Source: Cristatella mucedo (Eukaryota; Bryozoa; Phylactolaemata; Cristatellidae). From it: 64,000 nucleotides of DNA. Shown here piece after piece: positions 23,189 through 35,690 of this stretch (within the stretch, counting starts at the first letter, position 1; each line of letters opens with the position of its first letter). The stretch is from NCBI GenBank assembly GCA_009760855.2, contig WPIO01000001.1, forward strand, positions 20,529,501 to 20,593,500, in the 5' to 3' direction. The position numbers and the translations under genes are program-made. Under the pieces are notes generated by a model, which saw nothing but the letters and a program-made list of their open reading frames with translations, did not search any database and was not told the origin of the DNA.

Positions 23189-23600
23189 GCAGGCTAGAGC
23201 CAAAGAATCAATTGACAAAACCTTGCAGTCGATTCGTTGCTTGACTGGGAGCCAGTACAGGTAGGCGAGAAGTGGTGTGATGTGGTAACTGCGACGCTCA
23301 TGACCGACAAGCCTAGCTGCAGAGCTTTGAACCAGCTATAAGCACCTGATTGCACATGCCAGTAGGCCTGTAAGCAGTGAGTTACAGAAATCAAGATGGG
23401 ATGTCACAATTGTATGGACAAACTGAGATTTGGTATCCCTGCCTAAACAAGCACGAATTTTAGCAATGTTACGCAAGTGAAAGTAGGCAGACTTGATTGT
23501 GGAGCTGATGTGGTCGTCTAATGAAAGGTCACTTTGGAACACGACATCTAGATTTCGTGCAGATTCAACCGGGGATATCCTGGCACAGCCGATTTTGAGG
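23187..23600 (-). mobile_element. LINE-B C-terminal fragment
   Basis: The minus strand reads ISPVESARNLDVVFQSDLSL and LDFCNSLLTGLLACAIRCL. It re-covers about 90 bases present before SINE2, so it may be a different copy from 22445-23003. Confidence 0.72.
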
Positions 23601-23604
23601 ATAT

Positions 23605-23690
23605 GGGGGGCGAGCCCACGCCCACGGTCTTCAAATGCAGTCACTCTGACCTTCGGGGGAGCGTGATAACCACTGGGTCAATCCAGTGTG
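23605..23690 (-). mobile_element. Possible SINE1-like fragment
   Basis: Reverse of a tRNA-like head: B-box-like GGCGTGGGCTCGCCC and an A-box-like CCCAGTGGTTATCAC. The 3' body is missing. Confidence 0.4.
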
Positions 23691-23756
23691 GCTAAGCTCA
23701 CGATAAATGTGAGTCGTCCTCTCTATAATATGAAATCCTTTGCATATGACGCACAG

Positions 23757-23759
<3 letters not shown>

Positions 23760-23836
<77 letters not shown>
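23760..23836. repeat. (CT)n microsatellite
   Basis: Uninterrupted CT repeats. Confidence 0.97.
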
Positions 23837-23838
<2 letters not shown>

Positions 23839-23839
23839 A

Positions 23840-24900
23840 GTACGGCCTGCCGGTCAGTAAGTCTTAACTCTGGCTATAATGTTTCCGACTAACCTGCCTG
23901 AGGTCGCCTGCGTTACCTGCAACAGCGTGACCGTACTTCCTCGAGCTTTCGCTAATTCGAAGCTACTGTTAGACCTGCACTGTTTCTGTTGGCGTATTCG
24001 CAAGAACATAGTCTCAAGGCATTATATGAAATTAGGACTTGAAATACAGGACGTACGCCTCGATGATACTGGAAGTAAAGATTGTGCTGTGCGCAACATT
24101 GACCGAGTCTATGCAAATCCACAGGAACATCTGAAAAATAATTTACGATCGTGGAATTTCCTGTAGCTATACGATTTGCAGGCTTTGAAACATTTGTGCA
24201 CTTAAAAAAATGTAAAACTTAATTAATACACGCACCTACAGCGTTTTCTATAACTCTTTTCATTTCAAGGTCAAACCAGTGGCCTCGTGTCACAGAATCG
24301 ACGTTCCAAAAGAAAGCTCGGCGGAGGATATTGTGCAAGTTAAGATGATAAATCAATTTAGGCATCAAAACCAAACGAAATTTGACCTAACGTGTAGGTG
24401 GCGTTGACAATCAATTATTCAAGTCTATCTTCCATGTTTGGTCCAAGCTTGATGTGCATTATTATATGTATTTTGTGGGTGGACACGCCAATTGCCGCTA
24501 TCCTACTGTTAAGTCATTACAAGCGATCCCAATTTCGTCGGGCGGCTTAACTTTCACCGAAGACATGGGTCAAGCTGAATGCGTCTTTTAACCATAACAC
24601 TCTTCACCATGAACTCATCGTAAATGTTTCCAGAAATAAAATGTTTCCGTCGCATCGCTGGCTGCACTCTGTTCTTCCTATTGAATGAGCTGCTTCTCAC
24701 TGTGGCCGGATAGTCCCCGGACCCACATTGCAAAGATATTAGGCAAAGTGGTCGCCATCTTTTACTCTTTACAGATTGCACGCGACAGAGCAAGCATTCC
24801 GATAGACATAAGCGTAGGCAGTAAGACCTAAATAAGCACGTATTGCGACGTTAGAGCGTTCCCGTGGTACATGCACCATGTTCATAAATAACAGATCATC
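23840..24900. other. Unassigned sequence downstream of the GC-rich gene
   Basis: A 95-codon open frame at 23879-24166 has six cysteines but no clear family. No splice evidence collected. Confidence 0.35.
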
Positions 24901-24922
24901 AGTATCAGTGAACGAACGACGC

Positions 24923-24928
24923 TTTATT
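24923..24928 (-). terminator. Polyadenylation signal of the unknown GC-rich gene
   Basis: AATAAA on the minus strand, about 235 bases after the stop codon at 25162 and the first canonical signal in that direction. Confidence 0.4.
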
Positions 24929-25161
24929 GAACAAAGCTTCGGCTACTCTTGACGTCACACGTCGCAAGCAGCTGTGATGTGTAACGCTTAATGCATGATT
25001 TTTTATGCAAGCTCTTATGTTATCTGATCGCATACGACCGCTAGGCAATAAATGTATTACTTCCGACAGTCTGGAATTCACAGGCGCAAGTAAACCAAGC
25101 TCCCTGAATAGCGCGCATCAAAGAACGCCGCGGGCGTACGGCTTTTTATCGCGGCACGAGT

Positions 25162-25560
25162 TCATTTAGGCATAACGGGAGAAATAGTGTACCAGGCCTG
25201 TCGAGGGTCCATTCGGCCGCACAGATTCCTGCTGCCCGACATAACTTCCCTACCCGAAGCAGCCGCCGCCGCCACCGCAAGCGACGGCGCGTGCGTCAGT
25301 GGAGGTCCTCCCACGCTCGCCGCAGAACGAGCAGCAGCAGCCGTCGCCTTGGCGGGCTTTGATGCGACTTCCTGCGACGCTGCAGGCCATTTTCCAGAGC
25401 CGCCATCCGGTTCGGAAGCGCGCCTCGAGCGCAATTCAGCGTCGTAGACGCGCTGAAGCGCGTCGCGCGCGGCTTTGTTCTTGCTCCAAATCCCCTCCGC
25501 CGCCGCCGGAAGCATGCGGCCGAAAGCCGACCAATTCTCGAAAGCGTCGGCAGGCGTCTC
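25162..25560 (-). CDS. Unknown GC-rich gene, coding exon 2
   Basis: An acceptor (CTTCCCTTTTTAAG) at 25561 opens a phase-0 frame of 132 codons ending TAA/TAG-free until the stop at 25162. It starts ETPADAFENWSAFGRMLP, continues with a helix-like charged stretch (KNKAARDALQRVYDAELRSR), then a long Ala/Ser-rich low-complexity region, and ends RMDPRQAWYTISPVMPK. The first half looks like folded protein; the Ala-rich part could be an artefact of GC content. The same frame stays open upstream to an ATG at 25692, so a single-exon alternative of 176 residues exists. An AATAAA on this strand at 24923-24928 lies about 235 bases beyond the stop. No family recognised. Confidence 0.42.
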   Translation of the reverse strand, partial: ETPADAFENWSAFGRMLPAAAEGIWSKNKAARDALQRVYDAELRSRRASEPDGGSGKWPAASQEVASKPAKATAAAARSAASVGGPPLTHAPSLAVAAAAASGREVMSGSRNLCGRMDPRQAWYTISPVMPK

Positions 25561-25748
25561 CTTAAAAAGGGAAGCGCACGAGTGAGCCGAGGAAGGACTG
25601 CACCACGCCGACGCTAGAGCGACCGTCGCCGCCCGATCTAGCGGTCGCCGCGGAGCGCGCGTCCGTTGCCGGTAAGCCCGCACGGGAAGCAAGCACGCCG
25701 GCAGGCGCAGAGACCTCCACGACGACGACGACGTACGCAGCTGTCTAC

Positions 25749-25877
25749 CTGGCCTTCTTCATCCTGTCCGTGGCTCTGCCCGAGGTCATCGTCCGCGGGT
25801 GCTCCTCCGAGAGCCTCGTCGAAAATCGAATAGTCGCGCCACTTCCGTAGGCCGCATCGGGTGCAATACAGTGGCAT
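25749..25877 (-). CDS. Unknown GC-rich gene, coding exon 1
   Basis: The ATG at 25875-25877 lies about 85 bases below a TATA box on the same strand. The frame reads 43 codons, starting MPLYCTRCGLRKWRDYSIFD and becoming acidic (ADDDLGQ, GQDEEGQ), to a donor GGCCAG|GTAGAC in phase 0. A CxxC pair lies at residues 5-8. There is no signal peptide and no domain I recognise. Joining at phase 0 to the exon at 25560 would give a protein of about 175 residues. The segment is strikingly GC-rich against AT-rich flanks, like a CpG island over a promoter. Function unknown; a chance ORF in GC-rich DNA is the alternative. Confidence 0.42.
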
Positions 25878-25961
25878 CCTTGTAGCACCGCCTCGCCGAC
25901 GCTCCTCACGAACGCGGCCCGAGCTATGAACAGGAACGGCCCGCGAAGGCGCCGAACGCGG

Positions 25962-25968
25962 TTTATAT
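25962..25968 (-). promoter_or_regulatory. TATA box of the unknown GC-rich gene
   Basis: The minus strand reads CATATAAACC here, a near-consensus TATA element followed by GC-rich sequence. Transcription would start around 25935 and the ATG at 25877 is the first in a suitable frame. Supported by sequence match and spacing only. Confidence 0.45.
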
Positions 25969-25999
25969 GCAGCCAGCCAACTTGCGTAACTTTACTGAA

Positions 26000-27440
26000 C
26001 TGCGAGTTGTATTAGCGTACCTAATATTCAGGGATGTATTTTTATATTTATATTGAATATTAGTTGTATACCATCAAATAATATTAAATCTGACATTTTA
26101 AAGCCGTTGAAGCGTTCGCGAGGCCCACGCATTTCGTAATGCTGGCGATGTACCGGTCGCACGCACTCTCGTACCGAGCCTGTTCCAAGCTATTATAATT
26201 CATAAACCGCCAATCACCTCTAGCGCTGCTATAATCTGGCGTATTCAGATCGCTAAAGTCTTTCTAAACTTCTTTAATTAAGGCCGCCCCAGGTCAAGAT
26301 TAAAAGAAAGACCTCATAACTGTCTACGTCAAGTATTTCCTTTCGTCTTGGCCGCAACGCTAGACTATAACGCAAATTATTGTGAAGAATCTTTAGACGC
26401 CTTCGTCGCATCAACCGCTGTAGCTGTTAGATTCGTCACTGATAGCCATCGACAGATCGGCTTCAAATCTCACCAGCATTATTGCAGGAGCAGCCGAGAA
26501 AACTACTATAAACATCGACGTCAAGATACTCACACAGTGTGTGTAAATAGTCGAATAGTTGACTTGAAGCACTTATAATAAATAAAAATGCAGTGTCATC
26601 ATTTGATAAGAAATTATTGGCATATGAAACATAGCCATATCACAACTTTACAAATTGCAGAATAAAATGTAGACTAGGTCCGGGGGTCAGAGGCTAATTC
26701 CCACTATGGCCCCCTACTATCTATGTCCGTTCTAGGTCGTTACGCCGGACCCTCCGGTAACAGTGGTTCACGTGTGATCGACCGGGTACACGACACTTTA
26801 CATAATACACGCGCATGCGTTGTACAAAGGGGGAACTAAACAAGTCTACAGAGGAGGTCCTATACAAGGTAAACTACCGAGGCGCGGGATGACACCGCAA
26901 GCGCGAACAAACGTGTTAGTTCTCAGTCGGCTTCCACAGTCGCACCGTCGCAGGACTCCGTCTCACCAGTGCAAGCGTACGCCGTCAAAGACCCGGCTAG
27001 CTGAGTACTCTGTGGTAGACGCAGCGAACCCCCAACACCGTCGAGAGCTTTTGCCTAAAGACCCTGAGCACGCTGTCCAAAGTTCCGGTCCTCCCACCTC
27101 TGGGAGCTGACCCCAGGCTTTGCCCTTCCGGGTTAAGGCGACGCCCAGCCCGACGTATCGAATGTCAGTAGGTCTGCCTAATCTAGGGTACAAATGGACT
27201 CAGATCTGGCTCACAAAGAGAGTTTTGACAGTCGTGCGATTGATAGTGCAGAGATCGTTAGGAGCATAGTGACGTAGTACGAAAGAAGCTTTACTAGCCT
27301 CAGAGAAGTAGTCTTTCACGCAAACAGTTTCCAGTGTAGCACCTTCAAATCAATTTGTAGCAGTCGCCCGCTCGGCGGTGGTTCTTATCGGCATGGGAAG
27401 AAAGGTAATTTTCTTCATGAAATCGTCATTAAAGGCCATC
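26000..27440. other. Unassigned sequence with a GC-richer middle
   Basis: 26680-27200 has raised GC and a 96-codon plus-strand frame (26820-27110). It could be part of an LTR or an upstream exon, but no paired repeat or splice site was found. Confidence 0.35.
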
Positions 27441-27545
27441 GTCGTCATTAAAGTAAATCATGCTTCCTTTGCATCAAATGTAAAGTGCCTAGAAAGAGAT
27501 GGAGTTCTCTAAGGGCACTTTATCAAGTGTGTAATAATTATTATA
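27440..27545 (+). mobile_element. LINE-B 3' tail
   Basis: 3' UTR end with stem-loop (GTGCCTAGAAAGAGATGGAG) and a short AT-rich tail. Confidence 0.7.
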
Positions 27546-28195
27546 GGTACATGAGACCTCGATATGACACGAAGCCTGCTTCAAGACCTCGTCTTAAGTT
27601 ATGTATGCTGGCTTCCCAGGCATTTGTTGGTGCTCCCCATTTTATCACACCGAGCTTCAACGGTGGCACGTACTTGCGCATAACAAGCCAGTTAATTTCC
27701 CTCGACGTTTTTGATGTGATTGTTGTATTGCATGATGAGTGTATGTGCATGCCTATTAGTGTATGCGCCGATGGCGTTTATAGCTGCTGGTTTATGGGCC
27801 ATGCCGGTTTATTGGGAAATGGTTTTTATGAGGGTAAGTCACTGCCTTCGTAGGAGGGCAGTGGGAACGCTGGGTGCAGTAGAGAACGGTCGTGAGCCGT
27901 CGTTGTTCTTGGACGTTCTGTGTTTTCGTACCATCGCCTGCTTGCTGTCGTAGTGTCAAACTGCATTTGAGGTTGACTATTTTAGGTTCAATACTACTGA
28001 GGTCATTTGCACATTCAATTTCTTACCTATTAATCTTATCAGTATCTGCACAAGATTATTGGCTACCAATGGATCATGTTCCGATATTATTACTGCTGAC
28101 TATTGCTGGAAATAACTAGCATCTGCATCAAGATTAGTCATGCTCGCACAAACGTTGACCACAAATCAGACAAATATCTATTAGCTACAAATGAA
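27545..28195. other. Unassigned sequence
   Basis: A 122-codon open frame (27485-27853) overlaps the LINE-B tail at its start and shows no family motif. Confidence 0.4.
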
Positions 28196-28204
28196 ATTCT
28201 AAAA

Positions 28205-28350
28205 AATAAAAATATATAATTCCTTTGTAGAGTGCCCTAAGAAAACTTAATCTCTATTCAGGTGCTTCACGTATGCCTCGGGGCTCGAGCCCACGACCTC
28301 AGCCAGACCTTAGCCGCGGCAAGCACTTTAACCGCTGAACCAAACCAGCT
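28205..28350 (-). mobile_element. SINE1
   Basis: Minus-strand SINE1 with B box (GGGCTCGAGCCCC), A-box region and the 3' body next to a T/A-rich tail at 28195-28230. Confidence 0.8.
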
Positions 28351-28374
28351 AAATGAATTCCATCCGTAACTCTA

Positions 28375-28790
28375 AAAAGCAACAAAGACTAATTGGGTGT
28401 TACGCAGGAGAGTGGTCTATAGCCCACTCGAAGCTTAAGTGGCCTAAGTTCCGTATACATTCCCTAGCCAACGGACTGAACAAAGTGAAACTGAAAAAAC
28501 ATAGCTCAGTCAAGAGGCAGCTAAGGTAGTGTCTAGCATGGAATTAGCAGCCCTGGACAGATGGAAAAGATGTGCCCAAGTCGGTAGCAGGAGGGTATAA
28601 GTCGTTGCGTAAGAATTGTGGAACTGGTTTTCACAGTCTAGGACCTGCAGATCAAAAGCTGCTGTCGCCAACGGTCTTTTAGCAGGGGATAAGAGTGCTG
28701 CCGTATCACCCACAGAGAACCTGGTGGCACGAGGAGGCTGAAACTGGTACTACAGTTCAGCTAGGTGTAAAGGAATCCTATCCCAGTGCT
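28375..28790 (-). mobile_element. LINE-A 3' fragment
   Basis: Minus-strand match to the last 400 bases of the LINE-A coding region and start of its 3' UTR, including the region encoding LRLKTIGDRSFSSA in the reference copy. Confidence 0.72.
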
Positions 28791-30320
28791 AATTGGGTGC
28801 ACATTCCCGGACTTGGAGGAAGTTCAGATCGAATTGACGTCTCCAAAGATATCCCAGACATCGTTGCTAAACTTCAAGGCACTCATAAGCATGTCAACAC
28901 TGGTGAAGTCCTCTTTGAGGTATTCATATTTAGCCAAAAAAGATCAATAAATTCTCCCATCAGGAAAAAGCATGGTTTTGATGCTCCTTGGTTAACTGTG
29001 TACGAATAGGGACCGAAAAACTGGGCCAAGGGAATTTATATAGCCTCGAATAGGTAAGCCACATTTAACAGAAGAATGGAAGTCTTACTGAGGAAGACAT
29101 TTGAAAGAAATGGTGGCCCCTTTTACGATCGTTTACTTTCACGCTCTTAGCAAATAAGTTGTACTCTTTGAGCCTTAATGTCAGAGCGCAACATTGGAAT
29201 TTGTGAGACTAATGTCTCGGAAAAGATAGAACGGGGGTATTTATGGCTGGTTACATAAATACGTTTGGTACCGATTTTCTTCTTAGCCGTATCTCAATTT
29301 GGAACCTAGCAATCTGTTCCTCACTAACAGAATTTTGTCTCTCTCCCGAAGAACGCCGATCATTCTTAATTTCCACGAAGCTTACAATTTTTCTATTTAC
29401 CACAGACTACTTGTTTCTCTAAATGACAGTGGTTAAATTGTATGTACAGTGGGCAATTTTCGGAAAGATTGCTGTACACACGTTGCGAACCTTGAAATCG
29501 CCGCAATCAATTTTTATTTTTTCGACTTACCTGTCCATGGGAGCAACGGTTTAAATTCTTCACTTTTTGCTTAGTAGGTTTCACACACCTCATTTTGCTG
29601 GCAAGGTTTTACTTACAGACCAATCATTAAAATTAAGACCTCTCTTAGGGGTTCAAGTAATACATCGAGCAAACAAAAATAAGGTAGTGCCTGCCTCATA
29701 AGTAAGCGGCTTACCTCCAGCCAGACATATGTATGGCTTGAACAACATTTCAGCGTCAGAAAACTAATACGATGCATGACTCCAAGGTACATCCAATCGA
29801 TAAGAAATAATCATTTATAAAGACAGATATTTACAACTAGGTCCTCTTCAGGACGCTCAAACCAAAATTGACTAGTGGTGATATTTTATATCCTAACAGC
29901 ACTACATCTTATTAATTTGTGAGGATGGTTAGCACCCTGCCATTGAAAGCGTTGCATCTCATGGTTGATATCCATAAGAAATAAACGTTAACCGCTACAC
30001 TTTAATGACCTCTATGGTAAAAGCACATTTACTTATCTGCTTCTAACCCCTCCAAACGTGAACAGTATACTTACAACATGCCTTCAAAGATTTCATTGAT
30101 TTAACAGGCGATCGCAATTTAGTCAGTTTTGCTATCGGACAAAGCCAGAAGTTCAGTCAGGGTTTAGGTGTCGCACGAGAGTGTCTGAACGCTATCGATA
30201 TTGCTGGACGCGCATGATCTTTCATGGCCCTCGAATAAATTTCTCCACAATATGATATTTTGACTTTTCATCTTGGGGTTAGCAGGCTCGTGATTGCTGC
30301 CACGTCGCAGTGGACCAGCC
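28790..30320. other. Unassigned sequence
   Basis: 28800-28930 is open in two plus-strand frames, one reading GTHKHVNTGEVLFEVFIF. I do not recognise it. AT-rich and featureless after 29000. Confidence 0.35.
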
Positions 30321-30460
30321 CGTTATGAGAGCTGGGCTTGCGGCTTTGGACAATGAGTTCAGAAGCCCCCTAAATACCGTTTGTTATAGGGATCTCTAAG
30401 CACAGACACTTGAAAACCATGCATGTTGCTTATTACATAGTGCTTGGATTAGTCTGAAGG
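30320..30460 (+). repeat. Dispersed repeat, copy 2
   Basis: GAGCTGGGCTTGCGGCTTTG, TTCAGAAGCC, AAAACCATGCAT, GCTTGGATTAGT; same order and orientation as 18500-18640. Confidence 0.5.
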
Positions 30461-32364
30461 TGGAAGTAAAACTGACGGTATCAAAAATCTCTCTATAATA
30501 TTGCATTTGAATGAATATAGACAAAAGTAACTGACAGCAATCGTAACTTACTTCGTGGCTTCTACTTGGCTGTCGTCAACGACTGGCTTTTTATTTTTTA
30601 ACCTTCATTCATACGCGGCAACATTGAATGCTCATTTCTGTAGTCTTGATGTCTTACAAAATCCGAAATTTGGCCCACCTCTCTGTGCGCCGGGCTTGCT
30701 CCTATTAAAGGCTCACATTCTTAAGCTTATCAATGTGTCTTATCTTAACTATCTAAGGCTTATCTCTTTAAATTTTGTCCGAAGGGCGTAAGTAATTACA
30801 AACATATAGACAATCAAACGCTTACCGCTTAGAGCTGGATCTGTCACGCCAACAAAGACTTAGATACGCCGTCAGCTAGTAACCTGCTTATTATTCATGG
30901 TCGTGCATACCTGTTGTCGTTTTGTTAGCGTCATTCAAATGCATTGCGATGCTATTGCACGACCAGGATGAAGGTCACCGATCACTGCAACACGTGACTA
31001 GAAAATCTCATCTCTATAGATAGAAGAGGCATAAAAAATGTAAATAAATATATGTCTCGGCATTTTTGCCGATTCTAATATAGCTTGTTGTTACTTCTTT
31101 TCGATCCATCGATAGCCTCTAGGCAGGAGCTTGAAGTTGCTCAACAGCACTAGATATTACTAAATCAAGTGAGCAGCTGATTATTCGGCATAGCATTGAG
31201 TAGAGCAATGATTGGTTAAAAGAAGAATCCAAGGCTACCCATTCCATGAAACCAATCCCCTAACTGATTGAAAAGTGCTGGTCTTCTACGGGGACAGCAT
31301 TGAATAAGCACATTTTGCTCAGACATGTAATACGTGTACGGGCATCTTGGAGCACTGCAGGCTTCTGGCCCCTGAGTGATTGACCAGCAATTACGTTCTC
31401 CTTTCATCACTCAGGTAGTGGTTTCGAGACCAACAACAGATAATAATTAACTTCCAGCTGCAAAAGACATTATATCTTCGCAGGGTGTTCGCCCAGCCAG
31501 TTAGAAATGAAGCAGCTGATATTAGCTGATAAGTACGTTTTCTTGCAAGGAGAGAACGGCAGGCTTGAGCCTGCTCAATCACACTGCAAGAGCAGAGCCA
31601 CAATCAGGGATAGCTAAAATGCTGGCTGCGATTATTTTGGGAACATAAGTCAGAACATCAAATTTCATCTCAGCAAATGCACCCTGCTCTCAACATATTA
31701 CACATCCGGCTTTTTGTACAAAGCAACCCAGTCTGAAAAACTTGCCACATTGCATGTCGGCAGCTACAGCAGCTCAAGTACAAAGCCTCACTCAAGCAAG
31801 CATCTCCTGTACGCCGAGGAATCACTGCTTGTTCTAGGCAACGCGGTCATCCGAGCTCGGGCAGGCAACTGCTGTGAAGGTCGAGTGTGACAGCCTGTGT
31901 GTGTGTGCATGTTGGTGCGTGCAATGCACCGATGGCTTGCAGCTCTCGGGAAAGCTGCCCATTCTTATCAAGCAGTGTATGATGAGGCTTCCGTGCAGAA
32001 GATTTCCACCGGCCTTGCATGTCTCAGCCAGATCAAGCCACTGCTTACAGTGTGGCCTACGACAATCTCTCTCTTGCTGGTAGTTGGCCCTTGCACTAGC
32101 ATCAGCACTTGTTATATTGGTATAATTAGTGTGAGTCCGAGTCATGCTTGTCAGCATGGCTAGACCTGGTTGTGTTGCTGGCTGCACTATATTCCATCTG
32201 GCCTCTGGCAAATACATGGCTGTCGATCAGACGGTGATGAAGTTAATTTCGCCTACTGATGTTCTTCGTGTAGGTAGGAGTGAAAGAGAGACACGGAGAT
32301 ACAGACAAACCGACATACAAAGAAAGAGGAGAGAGAGAGAGGTGAGATAAGATAGAGAAGAGAG

Positions 32365-32417
<53 letters not shown>

Positions 32418-35400
32418 AGCTGAAAGGAAGCTACTGCAATGGACGATGGGAAACAGCAAGCATTTTTAGTCCGGACCGGTTGGGGGTCCTATGAGCCAGT
32501 TAATTAGTGGGAGAGGCAATGCCTGTGAATTATTTCTTATTTCGGTAGGATAGGTTTTGCTATAAATATCATCAAACATCATGCAGATTTATTTTCTGCA
32601 AGGATAGACATACATAGCAAAACATACCAGATTAATACCAGACATTATTATAGCATAATTATGAACCAACAGAGTGGAACTCGCATTTCCAATTGAACTT
32701 TGATATGTGAAGTATAAGTTATGGGATTTACATATCCTCAACCTAAACTGAAAATGAAGCTGTATAAAAGTCACAAAAATGATCCTCAGTGAGTTTCATG
32801 CAGGAACCTCGATCTACCTAGGTTCTACAAGTCAAGTCGCATATGACACAGATATTGGTAAATTTGTTATTTCTAGATATGCTGCTTCCGATTTACATCC
32901 GGGTTAGACATGATTTGATCATCATTTTTTATTTTATAAGAATAATAGAATACATTTGTTATAGCATCGTCAGATAACTCAATTTATTTCTTGGCACTTT
33001 ACATCAGTTGCATTTTATGTGAAAGTCGTCGGGACTTTAATCTCCTTGTCTTATATGTTTGTCCTTGAAAAGGTACCTAAAGCCAAGATTCGCCTTAGAC
33101 CAATTTTTTAAGTATTTTCTTGAGTTATCCTCTTGAGAGACTGGCGATAGTCCTTCAGAATTGGGCAGCACAGTGCTGCCAGCACCTCCACCCCCACAGC
33201 CCTATTCAGTGTTGCTGCCATCCACAAGCAGCATACCTCTTTCCTAATTAGTGCAAGTAATACTCTGCACCCTGCTTGATGGCGGGCTGTTAGCATCTTA
33301 AGCCAAATTAAAGAAAAGTTGTGCTGACATTTTATTAGAGAGTAAAGCCATACTGCCATTGCTTGTCCGGCTTTGGTATAGATTCGCACAAGCATGCTGA
33401 CTGACGACCTTCACTTAAATCCAAGTTTCGTATACAAGGTGTGCGACGAATAATCTTAGTCTTCTCTCACATTTCCGATTTAATTCTGAGGCATATGAAT
33501 GGAATTGACGAGTAGATCGGTGGATGAAGTAAGTGACTATCTTTCCGTGCAACTACTCAAAAGCCGTGCCGGACAGTTTCTTAAGCCCCTTTAACCTTTT
33601 CTGCAATAGGCCAGCCCAAGGCAGGGTAGAGATTTGGCCTTATCTTAAAAACCAGCTCAGCTAACAATTAAATTATTTAGATTAATAGGTAAATAACAAT
33701 GCACAGTTCAATGGAAATATATGAAGCCAATGTGTAGGAATGACACAGGCAGCTAGTTGCATTGTCATTAGCATTGGGAAGGCAATTCATATTTTGCTTA
33801 AATAATTTAGGGTCAGCGGTCTCAGGAGCCTTATTAATTTAGCAGCAGTGGAGCCCTATAAGCTCTCATTTCTCAGCTTCTACAGTAAAGAGTGAAAATT
33901 TCCTACTTAGGACTCAAAGCCACGAGCTGGGTCACAAATGATCCAGGGCAGATCTGTATCTCTTAAGTGAGCATTCATTGGCATAACGAAGGGACTGCTC
34001 TGGCACCATTAGAACGACCCTAAAAAAAATCTGCCAGTGGTCTACCAAATATTCTTTCAGCACTACAATGACTGTCTGTCCGGCCAAGATTGAGTTCAAA
34101 ACCATCTATTGCTTGAGGCCATATGGGCTGCTGCCAACATTTTCTCTGCAAGCAACCACTAACTCTCTGGCCAAAATAAGAGTACAACTCAAGTCAGTAT
34201 TCTAAAATATGCTTTTAGACCTCTATCTGATATCTTGTTGACGACGTTCATAGTAAGCCAACAAGCTTAGCATATCTCAGCTCACGTTAAAGCTGGTATC
34301 GGTTGGCAAAATTTTCTAGTGCTCCTTCAATTCTTCCTCGAACCGACCATAATCCGTGCATGTAAACTTAAAAAAAGCCTAGCCTTCAGATAAATCAATG
34401 GAATCTTTGCCAACGTGACTCATAAGGCACGGAAGTACTTGATTATCATCCTTTTTCACATTCATCTTTGCCCCGACAGCTTCTGCGGATAAGCTTACAG
34501 TACTTTAGCTGACTATTACTCGCTAGCCTACCGAGAGTAGTTTACAAAAGGCTGCTAAAGACCATATGCAGCAGTTTATTTGCAATAGAAAATAGAGGAT
34601 TAGGGTATTCAGACAGGGTCATTTAGGAACACGTGGGTCCTTCTGGTGATGCATTGGCTTGGAAACTCCTTTCAGGTAAGGTGAAGACCCGACTGGCTTG
34701 CCGACCTCACCAACCTTTGTTTGGGTACTGACCCTCTGTCTAGTCACGAAAAGTGCCCGGAGCTTTGTATTTTTCCACAACAAACCAGTGTCGGCAATTA
34801 CCACCAATCATGTTTTATTACCAGACAGCTAGGCCTTGCTCAGGCTACATGCTGGCTTGCTACACAAGGTAGCATACCGAGCCTAAGCTGGCACGTACAG
34901 CAAGCTGCAGTATGTGGCTGCAGCAGACAGAAAAAGACATCCAGGGAGGCCATCCAGATTGCTATGGAGGCCGAGTTTCAATATCGTTCCTAGCCAGCAC
35001 AGCTGCAGGCATCCATGCTGAAGGAATAAATTGCATTTGCCCAGTGGCAGCTGATGAACCGATCATAGCTGCGCCTGTGCTGGGGGCTGCATACCAGCCT
35101 GAGGGCCAGGATGGATGTGCCAGCTGAGCAGTGTTTGCTGTCGAAATAAAATTGGTTTAGTGTGGCTGCTCGCCTATAACCGCAAGCACTGTCGGAAATG
35201 GACTCTGCTGGTTGTAACAAGATTTGAGTGCTAGCAGCTTTATTCAATCCAGCCAATCATAACAGTCGTCATTGACTGCCTCGGAACCAGAACAAGTAAG
35301 CGTTTTTGCAAGTTGGGTTGTGGGAATACAGCCCCCAGATTCAGTGGGTGGCACCGTCTTACTAGCTACATAGCACCCTGTCGGATTGACAGCAGTGGCA

Positions 35401-35690
35401 CCATCGTGCAAGCTGCCCTTAATGGCCATGGCACTGAAAGCAGCTTGGTGCCCAGAACTAGAGTTGCAGTGACAGCCGTGGCACCATTATGCAATTCTAG
35501 ATTTTCGAACATCAAGAAATTTATTTAGCTTCGTTTGTGGTGGAAGGCTCTATTCCGGCTCTTGTTTTAATTGTAAAACGTCAAGAAGTGTCTTGGCAGA
35601 TTAGCAGATTGGCTCAAACTTTATCACTGTACATGCCAATCAAACATAAATTTGAAGAGCATGAGTGATAGCACTTCTCCAGCTGAAAGT
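30460..35690. other. Long region without a recognised gene
   Basis: Contains the GA microsatellite at 32301. Minus-strand open frames at 31834-32217 (127 codons, Cys/His-rich) and 35244-35429 (61 codons, Cys-containing, ending SEAVNDDCYDWLD) are unassigned. Both could be exons, but I found no convincing paired splice sites. Confidence 0.35.
32301..32415. repeat. (GA)n microsatellite and purine tract
   Basis: GA repeats preceded by an imperfect purine-rich stretch from about 32280. Confidence 0.95.
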
